DNA from: BOG-1184 sp049514575 | Lineage (GTDB): Bacteria; Fibrobacterota; Chitinivibrionia; Chitinivibrionales; Chitinispirillaceae | Direction: 5' to 3' | Assembly: GCA_049514575.1 (NCBI GenBank) | Contig: JBEKUX010000047.1 | Span: 1 to 24,730, forward strand | Length of the DNA: 24,730 nucleotides | Part shown: positions 6,828-14,346 of the stretch, in pieces | Position numbering within the stretch: the stretch's first letter is position 1 | Layout of the letters: every line of letters starts with the position of its first letter | The notes under the pieces: model-generated | Database searches by the model: none | The model's input: the letters and a program-made list of their open reading frames with translations, nothing else | Told to the model about the DNA's origin: nothing | Made by a program: the position numbers and the translations under genes

Positions 6828-8005
6828 GGCCGCTCCTCCGGATAGTGCGCAATGGCGCGGAAGGTTTCGATGAACTTTTCATGCTCGCCCTGCCATTCAC
6901 GCCGCAGGTCCGGGAGCGCGGCCCCGGCAAGCACCGCTTTCCTGAACCGGTCGTTGCCGGTAAGGATATCGATCGCCATCTTTTCGCGTTCGTATTCGTA
7001 AGGGTCGGTCCGGAAGAAAAAGTCGCCGGGCGCGGTCGCGTTCGCGGCCAGCAGAACGGCCGCAGCGGTCTCGACCGGCCTGAAAACGCGCGGATCAGTA
7101 ACGTGGATCTGCATGCCGCAGCAGTGGTTCCCGGCCCATTTCTGAAACGTGGGGATGAATTCATGCTCCCGGAAAATACAGCCCTGCACCCTGCTCTTTT
7201 CAAGGTGTTCCCTGAATTTTTTTATGGTAAGAAACGGGGCGCCGAAAATCTCGAACGGCCGCGTGGTCCCGCGTCCCTCGGAGAGCGTTGTCGCCTCCAG
7301 AAGCACCATGCCCGGGTACACGAGCGCAGTGTCGGGCGTCGGCATGTTGGGCGACGGCAGCACCCAGGGCAGGCCGGTTTCGCTCCACAGCGAATTGCGC
7401 CACCAGCCCTGCATCCAGACGATACGGACATCGGCCGACGGAAAATAGGCCTGCCGGAGCAGGGCCGCGATCTCTCCAATTGTCAATCTATGGCACAGCG
7501 GGATCTCAGCGCCCCCGACAAAAGAAAAATAGTCCGGCCTCAGCACCGGGCCGTCAAACGCCATGCAGCCGACCGGGTTGGGCCGGTCAAGCACGTACAG
7601 CGGCATCCCCTGTTCTCCGCATGCCTCCATGCAGAGTTTGAGCGTCCAGAGATAGGTATAGGGACGCGCGCCCGCGTCCTGAAGGTCGAACACCATGGCG
7701 TCCAGCCCTTTGAGCATCTCCGGCGTGGGTTTCCGCACTTTGCCGTAGAGGCTGTATACCGGCGCCGCATGAACATCATGGCCCATGCCCTCCCATTCGA
7801 TCATATTGTCCTGGGTCTGGCCGTACAGGCCGTGCTGCGGACCGAAAACAGCCCCAAGCCTGCATGACGGCTGGTGCGTTACTGCTTCAATGATATGGAC
7901 ATATGACGAGGTTATCGAAGCGGCATGGCAGACGACGCCGATTTTTCCGCCCTGCAACTCTTTGGGAAAATCCTGCAGGAAACATTCCAGCCCTGACTTC
8001 ACCAT
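6824..8005 (-). CDS. namZ: NamZ-like exo-beta-N-acetylmuramidase (DUF1343, GH171 type), no signal peptide
   Basis: The protein (393 residues from the ATG at 8003-8005) matches the DUF1343 family throughout: GAVFGPQHGL (51-60), SLYGK with RKPTPEML (85-98), MVFDLQDAGARPYTY (104-118), YVLDRPNPVG, LPSPNMPT and EGRGTTRPFE. The family member characterised in Bacillus (NamZ) releases terminal MurNAc from peptidoglycan fragments. Many members are exported; here neither this start nor the GTG at 8062 gives a signal peptide, so it probably acts in the cytoplasm. The usual PEHG motif reads PQHG, with acidic residues nearby in DNMIEWEG. Neither start has a well-placed ribosome site; I preferred the ATG because family members begin close to MVKSGL. 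It heads an operon with murU and amgK, with overlapping genes. Confidence 0.85.
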   Translation of the reverse strand: MVKSGLECFLQDFPKELQGGKIGVVCHAASITSSYVHIIEAVTHQPSCRLGAVFGPQHGLYGQTQDNMIEWEGMGHDVHAAPVYSLYGKVRKPTPEMLKGLDAMVFDLQDAGARPYTYLWTLKLCMEACGEQGMPLYVLDRPNPVGCMAFDGPVLRPDYFSFVGGAEIPLCHRLTIGEIAALLRQAYFPSADVRIVWMQGWWRNSLWSETGLPWVLPSPNMPTPDTALVYPGMVLLEATTLSEGRGTTRPFEIFGAPFLTIKKFREHLEKSRVQGCIFREHEFIPTFQKWAGNHCCGMQIHVTDPRVFRPVETAAAVLLAANATAPGDFFFRTDPYEYEREKMAIDILTGNDRFRKAVLAGAALPDLRREWQGEHEKFIETFRAIAHYPEERP

Positions 8006-8121
8006 GCGGATAAAATAATTTTCATCCCCTGTTTTCGCACCTTTTATTTGGCTTTTCCTCACGTCAAAATTTATTTTAAATGCCTGTAATTCTCCTTCAT
8101 AAGGAAATGGGGTGAAAACGG

Positions 8122-8337
8122 ATGAACGGTATTACCATACGCGACGATGAAGCTTTTGAAAAAGCGCTTCGGCGTTTCAGTAAAACATGCGAACGTGCAG
8201 GTATTTTGTCCGACATCAAAAAATACCGCCACTACGAAAAACCCAGCGAGGAACGGAAACGCAGGATCAATTCTTCAAAACGGAAACGCATCAGGGACGA
8301 AAAAAGGGTGATGTGGAGAAGCGAGCGCCCGTACTAA
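8122..8337 (+). CDS. rpsU: 30S ribosomal protein bS21
   Basis: The 71-residue basic protein has the bS21 pattern: an N-terminal strand (GITIRDDEAFEKALRRF), an Arg/Lys-rich helix with HYEKPSEERKR, and a basic C-terminal tail (KRKRIRDEKRVMWRS). bS21 binds the small subunit near the anti-Shine-Dalgarno end of 16S rRNA and helps initiation. Length is normal for the family. A GGGGTG stretch stands 9 bases before the ATG. It is divergent from namZ with a short gap and is followed by a clear terminator, so it is probably a single-gene transcript. Confidence 0.95.
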   Translation: MNGITIRDDEAFEKALRRFSKTCERAGILSDIKKYRHYEKPSEERKRRINSSKRKRIRDEKRVMWRSERPY

Positions 8338-8368
8338 ATAATTACTCAGGCAGCTCACCGAAAATCAG

Positions 8369-8408
8369 ACCTTTACGGCATTTTTACGCTGTAAAGGTTT
8401 TTTATTTT
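8369..8408 (+). terminator. Rho-independent terminator of rpsU
   Basis: ACCTTTAC (8369-8376) pairs with GTAAAGGT (8391-8398) and runs straight into TTTTTTATTTT. It lies 32 bp after the rpsU stop, on the same strand. Confidence 0.88.
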
Positions 8409-8450
8409 AGCTCAAGTTTTTCAGCTAAATGTATATACAATAAATTTTCT

Positions 8451-8590
8451 TTGGCTAAAGACCCCTGCGGAGGGTGTGGGGTGCAATAGTAAAAAATCTT
8501 TTTCATTGGCTAAAGACTCCGCTGCTGCGGAGGGTGGCGGGTGGGCGCCATTATTATAGGACCAAACTTCATTTTACCCGCACCCTCAAA
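8451..8590. repeat. Dispersed repeat, copy 1 (downstream flank of the trmH operon)
   Basis: A TTTTTCATTGGCTAAAGAC border at 8500 is followed by a G-rich block ending GGTGGGCGCCATT and, further on, TTTTACCCGCACCCTCAA. The same order, orientation and spacing occur at 11939-12018. A second partial border (TTGGCTAAAGACCCC, 8451-8465) precedes it, so one end seems duplicated. Motifs like CTTGGAAGAG recur in the following bases (near 8740) and in the other copy. No transposase is present. It is probably a non-autonomous palindromic element. Confidence 0.6.
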
Positions 8591-8664
8591 CTTCAGTTTC
8601 GTTGAAACAAAAAAAGCAGTGACATATCTTCCTGGAAGAAACTCTTACTGGACCTGAGTAAGAG

Positions 8665-8822
8665 GCCGGTACAGGGAGGGGTGTATGAAATCCTTTGTGC
8701 CAACCGCCGGATTCGCAGAGACAATTTTTTGAAGTGTACTTGGAAGAGATGTCAATCGGAGCATGGTAAGCGAATCCGAAGCGGTCCCACAAAGGATGGA
8801 AGGCACCCCTCCCTGTACCGGC
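8665..8822. repeat. Long imperfect inverted repeat directly after trmH
   Basis: The arms 8665-8716 and 8770-8822 are inverted copies. Perfect blocks include GCCGGTACAGGGAGGGGTG against its complement at 8804-8822, ATCCTTTGTG / CACAAAGGAT, and GGATTCGC / GCGAATCC. The loop is about 53 bases. On the minus strand the structure begins 10 bases past the trmH stop, so the trmH mRNA would carry a roughly 50-bp hairpin at its end. It may be a decayed mobile element, a structured 3' UTR or a processing signal; it lacks a terminator T-tract. Confidence 0.7.
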
Positions 8823-8831
8823 AACAAACCT

Positions 8832-9395
8832 TTACAGCTTCTTCATTTCCGCAATCGCCCTGAAGCCAATAACCCCTACCGAGGTGGCGACATTGAGGGA
8901 GTTTTTGAACCCGTACAGCGGGATCTCTATGATTTCATCGCAGATTTCCAGCACGTCCTTCTCCACGCCGAGCGCTTCGTTGCCGAACACAAGTCCGAGC
9001 TCGGGAGGATATTTCACCTGATAATAAGGTTTTGAACGCGATGTCGTTTCGGCAGCCCATACCGGGATCTTTTTTTCCTGGAGGAAACATACGGCCTCCA
9101 GTGCGGTATCGTAACGCTCCCATGGCACATAATTGATGGTGCCGAGCGAGGTCTTTTCGAGCTTAACATGGGGCGGATACGCGGTGCAGCCGCACAGGAA
9201 CAGCCCGCTTACCCGCAGCGCATCGCAGGTGCGGAATATTGCACCGACGTTGAAAGCGCTGCGCAAATTGTCGAGAACGATATAGAGCGGGTTCCTGGGA
9301 AGCTTTCTATATTCGTCTGGAGGGATCGCGGCATCAAAACTGCGGACCTCAAAGTTGGTCTCCATGTCCCCCTTTTTCTGTCTGCCGCCGTTCAT
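8832..9395 (-). CDS. TrmH/SpoU-family RNA 2'-O-methyltransferase
   Basis: The 187-residue protein carries the three SPOUT motifs of the TrmH group: LDNLRSAFNVGAIFRT (41-56), LVFGNEALGV (135-144) and IPLYGFKNSLNVATSVGV (158-175). They form the knotted SAM site, and the Arg and Asn are the conserved catalytic and fold residues. It probably methylates a ribose in tRNA or rRNA, but the nucleotide cannot be told. Its ATG overlaps the stop of the transporter gene by one base (TGATG), indicating coupled translation. A second ATG ten codons in, with AAGGGGGAC before it, could be the main start. It is the last gene of a three-gene operon. Confidence 0.9.
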   Translation of the reverse strand: MNGGRQKKGDMETNFEVRSFDAAIPPDEYRKLPRNPLYIVLDNLRSAFNVGAIFRTCDALRVSGLFLCGCTAYPPHVKLEKTSLGTINYVPWERYDTALEAVCFLQEKKIPVWAAETTSRSKPYYQVKYPPELGLVFGNEALGVEKDVLEICDEIIEIPLYGFKNSLNVATSVGVIGFRAIAEMKKL

Positions 9396-10690
9396 CAGAC
9401 CTTTTCCCCGGCGGCTTTCATCCGTGCATGGTCTGCGGCAACCAGCAGGATACCGCCGGAAATAAACAGCAGTGCGGTCGAGGCCATGCCGATACGCGAG
9501 GCAATAACGGGCGCCGCCCCGAAGGCGAAGACCGACTGCGCAACGATGCCCACCATTGCCGGCCCGAAGATCGCGAACCTTCCAACCACATTGTAAAACC
9601 CGAAATACTCGGCGGCGTCTTCATGCGGCACGAGCTTACCGTAATAGGATCGGCTGAGCGCCTGTATGCCCCCTTGCGCACATCCGGTCACGCAGGCGAG
9701 CACGATAAAATGGACCGCTTTGGTCATCCAGAAAACGCCGACCCCGATGACGAGTAGATAAATAATGATACCTGCGATGATCATCCGGCGGGCGCCGAAC
9801 CGGCCTGCCCAGTAACCGAAAAGCAACGAGGTGGGGATGGCGATAAACTGCACGAGAAGCAGGGCAAGCATGATTGAATTCGTGCCCACGCCGACCGAAA
9901 GGCCGAAATCAACGGCCATGCGGATAAAGGTGTTCACCCCGTCATAATAGAGCCAGTAGGCGATCAGAAAGAGCAGCAGCTCCCTGCGCTGCAGGATCTT
10001 GCCGGCGGTTGTGCGCAACCGCGCCATGCTGTCGGCCATGATCGCCCGCAGACCCGAAACCTGCGCATATTTTTTGTATTTTACAAATAATAACAGCGGC
10101 ACCGTGAACACGAACCACCATCCTGCCGCCATCAGAAACGACGTCCGGATTGCCTGGGACTGGCTTTGCAGACCGAACAGGTGCGGCTTCAGCGTCATCA
10201 GCATATTGACCGCAAAGAGCAGTCCGCCGCCGAGATACCCGAACGCGAAACCGAGCGACGAAATGAAATCCATGTCCTCTTTTTCCGCCACGTCAACGAT
10301 GAGCGTATCGTAAAAAAGGGTCGAGCAGGAAAACCCGATATTGGCAACGACAAAGACCGATAGCGCCTGCCACCATGCTCCGTGCGGGACATAATAGAGC
10401 AATGCCGTCGTGCACACGCCGACCAGCATGAACGACCCGAGAAGTTTCTTTTTGTCCCGCCCGGTATCGGCAAACGCCCCGAGGAACGGCGACGCGGCCG
10501 CGACAATGATCCCGGCGATGGTGTTTCCCACGCCGAGGCGCTCGGTGCTGAGGGTCTGGCCCACGCCGGAACACCAGAAACTTTTAAAAAACACCGGAAA
10601 AAACGCCACCATCACCGTTGTGGCAAATACGGAGTTGGCCCAGTCATACAGACACCAGGATACAACTGATCTTGAAATTTTATATTTCAT
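9395..10690 (-). CDS. UMF1/Atg22-type MFS transporter
   Basis: The 431-residue polytopic protein starts with VVSWCLYDWANSVFATT (residues 9-25), the signature of the UMF1/Atg22-like branch of the major facilitator superfamily. The loop LGAFADTGRDKKK is the MFS motif-A-like element between helices 2 and 3. Hydrophobic stretches fit about 12 membrane helices. Relatives in yeast export amino acids from the vacuole, but bacterial substrates are unknown, so I assign none. The ATG lies 6 bp after the stop of the upstream exported-protein gene, and the stop overlaps the trmH start, placing it in the middle of an operon. Confidence 0.88.
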   Translation of the reverse strand: MKYKISRSVVSWCLYDWANSVFATTVMVAFFPVFFKSFWCSGVGQTLSTERLGVGNTIAGIIVAAASPFLGAFADTGRDKKKLLGSFMLVGVCTTALLYYVPHGAWWQALSVFVVANIGFSCSTLFYDTLIVDVAEKEDMDFISSLGFAFGYLGGGLLFAVNMLMTLKPHLFGLQSQSQAIRTSFLMAAGWWFVFTVPLLLFVKYKKYAQVSGLRAIMADSMARLRTTAGKILQRRELLLFLIAYWLYYDGVNTFIRMAVDFGLSVGVGTNSIMLALLLVQFIAIPTSLLFGYWAGRFGARRMIIAGIIIYLLVIGVGVFWMTKAVHFIVLACVTGCAQGGIQALSRSYYGKLVPHEDAAEYFGFYNVVGRFAIFGPAMVGIVAQSVFAFGAAPVIASRIGMASTALLFISGGILLVAADHARMKAAGEKV

Positions 10691-10696
10691 AATAAT

Positions 10697-11944
10697 TTAT
10701 GTCTTTTTCTCTTTTTTCTCAGCAGCCGGGAAAAGCACATTGTTGAGGATGAGCCGGTATCCCGGCGAATTGCGGTGCAGGTCCAGCAGCGTAGCTTTGC
10801 TGCCGACAGCATGCTGATAGTCTTCGGGATCGTGTCCGCCCAGAAAGGCGAACTGCCCCTTGCCGACCACGCCGTGAAGATAATTTACCATGTTGGTCCC
10901 CGGCACGTCGGCCAGCACGATGACGCTCTTTTTGATCACGGCCCGGTTGAACGAGGTGCACAGGCCGAAAAAACCCTTGATGACCTGCCGGTGGTTCTGC
11001 ACGAGCATGCTGGGCACCGGGTCGAGCTTGGCTGAAAAATCGAAAATCTCGAAATCACGCGCTTCTTTCCGGAACGGGGTGTTGACCATGTTCACGTCGA
11101 TATTGTCGAAATAGGAAGCGTAAGGATCGGTCTGGATCTCGAAATTTTCGAAGGCAAAGCAGTTGGCGAAGTTGAGCTTGGAACGGTACTGCGGGTCCAC
11201 CCCGTCGCCGTCGAAAACACGGTCCACGATATCGGTGCCCAGCGCCGCAAGCGCGTCGTCGAGCGTATTGGGCGCGCAGCACATGGCGAACAAAAACCCG
11301 CCCCCTTCAACGTATTTCCGGATCGCAAGGGCAACGGCCTTTTTACAGTCGCTCACTTTCTTGAAGCCAAGGCTTCCGGCGATCTTTTCCAGGTCGGCCT
11401 TCTCGCGCTGGTACCAGGGCGTCATGCCGAAGCTTGCATAAAACTTGCTGTACTGGCCGGTAAAATCCTCGTGGTGCAGGTGCAGCCAGTCGTACTTCGA
11501 GAGTTTTCCGGTGACCACGTCCTGATCGTACACTTTATCATACGGGATATCGGCATAGACAAGCGCAAGCGTCACCGCATCGTCCCACGGCAATTTTTCC
11601 GGCGGCGTGTACACCGCGATCTTCGGCGCCTTTTCGAGAGTTATCTTCTCCATGTTGCTGTTTTTAATGGTCTCGACGATAGCGGCCCACTCACCGCCGG
11701 AAACCGCCTGCGCCTTTACACCGGCTTCCCGCGCCAGCATTTCGCTCTCCCTGCCCGTCGCTTCCGCCGCGAACGAACCGCCCCGGTAATTCAGGAGCCA
11801 GTACACCCGTATATTGTTTTTGAGCATTTTGTAAACGACGCCGTAGGCTTTGAGGTGGTCGGTCTGGCTGTCGTCCATGGGGATTAATAATAAAGCATTC
11901 AATGGGTAGGTAATTAAAAGTAGAAATAATAATAACTTTTTCAT
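10697..11944 (-). CDS. Exported protein of the family mislabelled 'asparagine synthetase B' in Bacteroidota
   Basis: Starting at the ATG 11942-11944 gives 415 residues with a signal peptide (MKKLLLFLLLITYPLNA, then LLLIPMD). An ATG 13 codons earlier lies in a repeat element and would put a Pro-rich stretch before the signal, so I rejected it. Recognisable blocks are HLKAYGVVYKML, VYWLLNYRGGSF, WLHLHHEDFTGQ, YVEGGGFLFAMCCAPNTLDDAL and FAFLGGHDPEDY. The GGGFLFAMC segment resembles class I amidotransferase-like folds. True AsnB needs an N-terminal Cys and an ATP domain, neither present, so the common name is misleading. Function is unknown; it probably acts in the periplasm. It is first in the operon with a UMF1 transporter and a TrmH methyltransferase. 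Confidence 0.82.
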   Translation of the reverse strand: MKKLLLFLLLITYPLNALLLIPMDDSQTDHLKAYGVVYKMLKNNIRVYWLLNYRGGSFAAEATGRESEMLAREAGVKAQAVSGGEWAAIVETIKNSNMEKITLEKAPKIAVYTPPEKLPWDDAVTLALVYADIPYDKVYDQDVVTGKLSKYDWLHLHHEDFTGQYSKFYASFGMTPWYQREKADLEKIAGSLGFKKVSDCKKAVALAIRKYVEGGGFLFAMCCAPNTLDDALAALGTDIVDRVFDGDGVDPQYRSKLNFANCFAFENFEIQTDPYASYFDNIDVNMVNTPFRKEARDFEIFDFSAKLDPVPSMLVQNHRQVIKGFFGLCTSFNRAVIKKSVIVLADVPGTNMVNYLHGVVGKGQFAFLGGHDPEDYQHAVGSKATLLDLHRNSPGYRLILNNVLFPAAEKKEKKT

Positions 11945-12283
11945 TGGTTGAAGTCTTTTAATTGGGTGTGGGGTGGGCGCCATTGTTCTGAAACATACGT
12001 CGTTTTACCCCCACCCTCAAGTTTTTGTGGAAATGAAATCAAAATCTGGACGGGTTCAATTCGCGCCGTACCTTCTTGGAAGAGGCTTTTGGCGGCCTGA
12101 AGCGAGGGGAAGTTTGAGTTTACGCATCAGGTTGAAATTGGCACAATGAATAAAACTAAAATGCCCTCTTAAAACCACTAGCCCCTCGCAAGGGGGAAGT
12201 CCGCATTCAAAAGACTCTGAAAGGAAGGGTACGACGCGAAATAATTATGCCCACCCCCTACCCTATCAAATGACTTTAGCCAA
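11944..12283. repeat. Dispersed palindromic repeat, copy 2 (upstream flank of the trmH operon)
   Basis: The 340-bp spacer between the exported-protein gene and aspS is almost wholly one imperfect palindrome. Its left end reads TTGGTTGAAGTCTTTTAATT, then GGGTGTGGGGTGGGC. The right end, on the other strand, reads TTGGCTAAAGTCATTTGATA, then GGGTAGGGGGTGGGC. Inner arms also match (TTCGCGCCGTACCTTCTTGG against TTCGCGTCGTACCCTTCCTT). The left half is a direct-orientation relative of the repeat at 8500. The start codon of the gene at 11944 touches its left end, so the operon promoter must lie in or beyond the element. The form is MITE-like; no clear target duplication. Confidence 0.7.
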
Positions 12284-12303
12284 AGAGTAATATTTATTAA
12301 TTA

Positions 12304-14073
12304 TTATTTAAACTTCGCTATTTTCAAGTGTAATTCTTTTAACTGCTTTTCGGTAACTTCGCCCGGCGCGTTCATCATGAGGTCCTGCGCGCGCTGGTTC
12401 ATGGGAAAAGCGATCACCTCGCGGATATTCGGTTCATTCGCAAGCAGCATGATGATGCGGTCGATGCCCGGAGCAATGCCGCCGTGCGGAGGCGCCCCGT
12501 ACCTGAACGCATTGAGCAGGCCGGGAAAACGTTCCTCGACCTCCTGCTTTGTGTACCCGGCGATCTCGAACGCCTTGTACATGATATCGGGCTGATGGTT
12601 GCGGATGGCGCCGCTCGACAGTTCCACGCCGTTGCAGACGATATCGTATTGCCAGGCCAGAATATCAAGCGGATTCCCGTTGTTCAAGGCATCCAGCCCT
12701 CCCTGCGGCATTGAGAACGGGTTGTGGGAAAAATCGATCCGATTGCGTTCCTCGTTGTATTCGTACATCGGGAAATCCGTGATCCAGCAGAACCGGAACA
12801 CGTTTTTTTCTATTATGTCAAGTTCTTCGGCAAGCCGGACCCGTATGGCCCCGGCGATCGCATTCGCTTTTTTCTCCTCGTTGCAGACGAAAAAGGTCAC
12901 GTCGCCGTTTGCGGCCCCGGTTTCTTTTTTGAGCATGTCGAGTTTTTCCGGTTTCAGGTACTTTGCGATCGGCCCCTTGACCTCTGTCTCGCCCCAGACC
13001 AGATAGGCAAGTCCCTGCGAGCCGGCGGACTGGGCGAATTCGAGCATGCGGTCGAAAAACGACCGGGGCCGGGCAGCGCCCCCTTTGACCGGCAGGGCCC
13101 GCACCGCGCCGCCCTCCGCCACCACGCTGTCGAATATCTTGAAACCTGATTTGACGAAAAACGGGGAAACGTCTTGTATTTCGAGCGGAATGCGCAGGTC
13201 GGGCTTATCGGTGCCGTATCTGACCATTGCTTCACGGTAGGGAATCCTGCGGAACGGCGCGGCGTCCATTTCCCAGGAGGAAAATGCCGTAAAGAGACCT
13301 GAAAAAAGCTTTTCCACCACCTCGAACACGTCCTCCTGCGTGGCGAACGACATTTCGAGGTCGAGCTGGTAGAATTCGCCGGGAGAACGGTCGGCGCGTC
13401 CGTCCTCGTCGCGGAAACAGGGCGCGATCTGGAAATAGCGGTCGAATCCGGCGACCATAAGCAGCTGTTTGAACTGCTGGGGCGCCTGAGGCAGGGCGTA
13501 AAACCTGCCCGGATGGAGCCGCGACGGCACCAGGAAGTCCCGCGCGCCTTCGGGGGACGAACTGGTGAGGACCGGCGTCTGGAATTCGCTGAAGCCGAGC
13601 CCCTCCATCGTTTTCCGCATGTGCGCGATCACCTGCGAACGGAGCACGATGTTCCGGTGCGGGGCGCTTCGCCGCAAGTCAAGATAGCGGTAGGTCAGCC
13701 GCAAATCCTCCGGCGCTTCATCTTCGGGAAAAACAGGGAACGGGGTAAGCTCCGCAGTGCCGAGAATCTCATAGCTTTCCGCAAAAAGCTCCACTTCCCC
13801 TGTCGGCAGTTTTTTATTTATCGTGTCCTCTGACCGCCGTTCAACCTTGCCGTCGAAACGGACCACGGTCTCCTTGGGAAGCTTCGCCACGGCGCGCTGG
13901 AACTCTTTCTCCGGGTAGATCACGACCTGCGTGATGCCGTAATGGTCGCGCAGGTCAATGAACAGCACGCCGCCATGATCGCGCCGGTTGTGGATCCAGC
14001 CCGAAAGCCGTACAACCTGGCCGATGTGCGAATGCCGGATGTCGTTGCAGGTATGGGTGCGATACTGGTGCAT
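12304..14073 (-). CDS. aspS: Aspartyl-tRNA synthetase, class II, bacterial type
   Basis: From the ATG at 14071-14073 (AGGA upstream) the protein has 589 residues, normal for the bacterial enzyme with its inserted GAD domain (about 290-420). The N-terminal OB-fold reads YRTHTC and GWIHNRRDHGGVLFIDLRD (25-43). Class II motif 2 is FRDEDGRADRSPGEFYQLD (220-238) and motif 3 is GGIAPGIDRIIMLL (531-544, R539). In the anticodon-binding domain, position 33 is His within RRDHGG; discriminating enzymes such as that of E. coli have Leu here (RRDLGS). That suggests a non-discriminating enzyme charging both tRNA-Asp and tRNA-Asn. A start 11 codons earlier is possible but lacks a ribosome site. Confidence 0.97.
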   Translation of the reverse strand: MHQYRTHTCNDIRHSHIGQVVRLSGWIHNRRDHGGVLFIDLRDHYGITQVVIYPEKEFQRAVAKLPKETVVRFDGKVERRSEDTINKKLPTGEVELFAESYEILGTAELTPFPVFPEDEAPEDLRLTYRYLDLRRSAPHRNIVLRSQVIAHMRKTMEGLGFSEFQTPVLTSSSPEGARDFLVPSRLHPGRFYALPQAPQQFKQLLMVAGFDRYFQIAPCFRDEDGRADRSPGEFYQLDLEMSFATQEDVFEVVEKLFSGLFTAFSSWEMDAAPFRRIPYREAMVRYGTDKPDLRIPLEIQDVSPFFVKSGFKIFDSVVAEGGAVRALPVKGGAARPRSFFDRMLEFAQSAGSQGLAYLVWGETEVKGPIAKYLKPEKLDMLKKETGAANGDVTFFVCNEEKKANAIAGAIRVRLAEELDIIEKNVFRFCWITDFPMYEYNEERNRIDFSHNPFSMPQGGLDALNNGNPLDILAWQYDIVCNGVELSSGAIRNHQPDIMYKAFEIAGYTKQEVEERFPGLLNAFRYGAPPHGGIAPGIDRIIMLLANEPNIREVIAFPMNQRAQDLMMNAPGEVTEKQLKELHLKIAKFK

Positions 14074-14254
14074 CAGCAATAGTTCCTGTCTTAAAAAAAC
14101 GAACATGTTAAAACGGCAATGCGAAGGATGAAAATACTAAATGGAAACCGGGAAAATTTTATCCAAATTCAAGGATTGCCAAACAACTGCGCAGCGTATC
14201 CAGACAACTGACCTGCAGGATGCTATCTATGTAACATTTTTCAGAACTCAGGCA

Positions 14255-14283
14255 TAAAAAAAGCCCTCGCCAATCGAGGGCTT
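14255..14283 (-). terminator. Rho-independent terminator of the lipoprotein gene
   Basis: On the minus strand AAGCCCTCG pairs with CGAGGGCTT (14261-14283) around a 5-base loop, followed by a run of seven T. It lies about 65 bp past the stop of the gene ending at 14347, in that gene's direction. Confidence 0.9.
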
Positions 14284-14290
14284 ATAATAA

Positions 14291-14323
14291 CGGCTGGAGG
14301 CCATGGAATTATTCCATAGAACG
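14291..14323 (-). promoter_or_regulatory. 3'-UTR palindrome before the terminator
   Basis: ATGGAATTATTCCAT (14303-14317) is a perfect palindrome around a central T. On the plus strand it lies between GGCTGGAGG and TAGAACG. The same frame, GGCTGGAGG, palindrome, TTAGAAC, recurs at 22162-22189 and in part at 19741-19763, each time between the end of a minus-strand gene and its terminator. The bases 14307-14323 are also identical to 4251-4267. Confidence 0.5.
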
Positions 14324-14346
14324 AGCAGTACAAGTGCGCGGTTATA

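Noticed and set aside
6845..7867. 340-codon plus-strand frame opposite namZ
   Set aside because: namZ matches its family over the full length; the antisense frame shows no domain.
8409..8831. tRNA or small structured RNA gene in the spacer
   Set aside because: No cloverleaf with acceptor, D, anticodon and T arms could be made out; only the inverted repeat is evident.
8586..9035. Several 60-90 codon frames on both strands around the long hairpin
   Set aside because: They lie in or across an inverted repeat, and in part opposite trmH, with no ribosome site or recognisable sequence.
11945..11983. Extended N-terminus (13 extra codons) for the exported protein
   Set aside because: The extra codons are repeat-element sequence and would precede the signal peptide with a Pro-rich stretch; the inner ATG gives a normal signal peptide.
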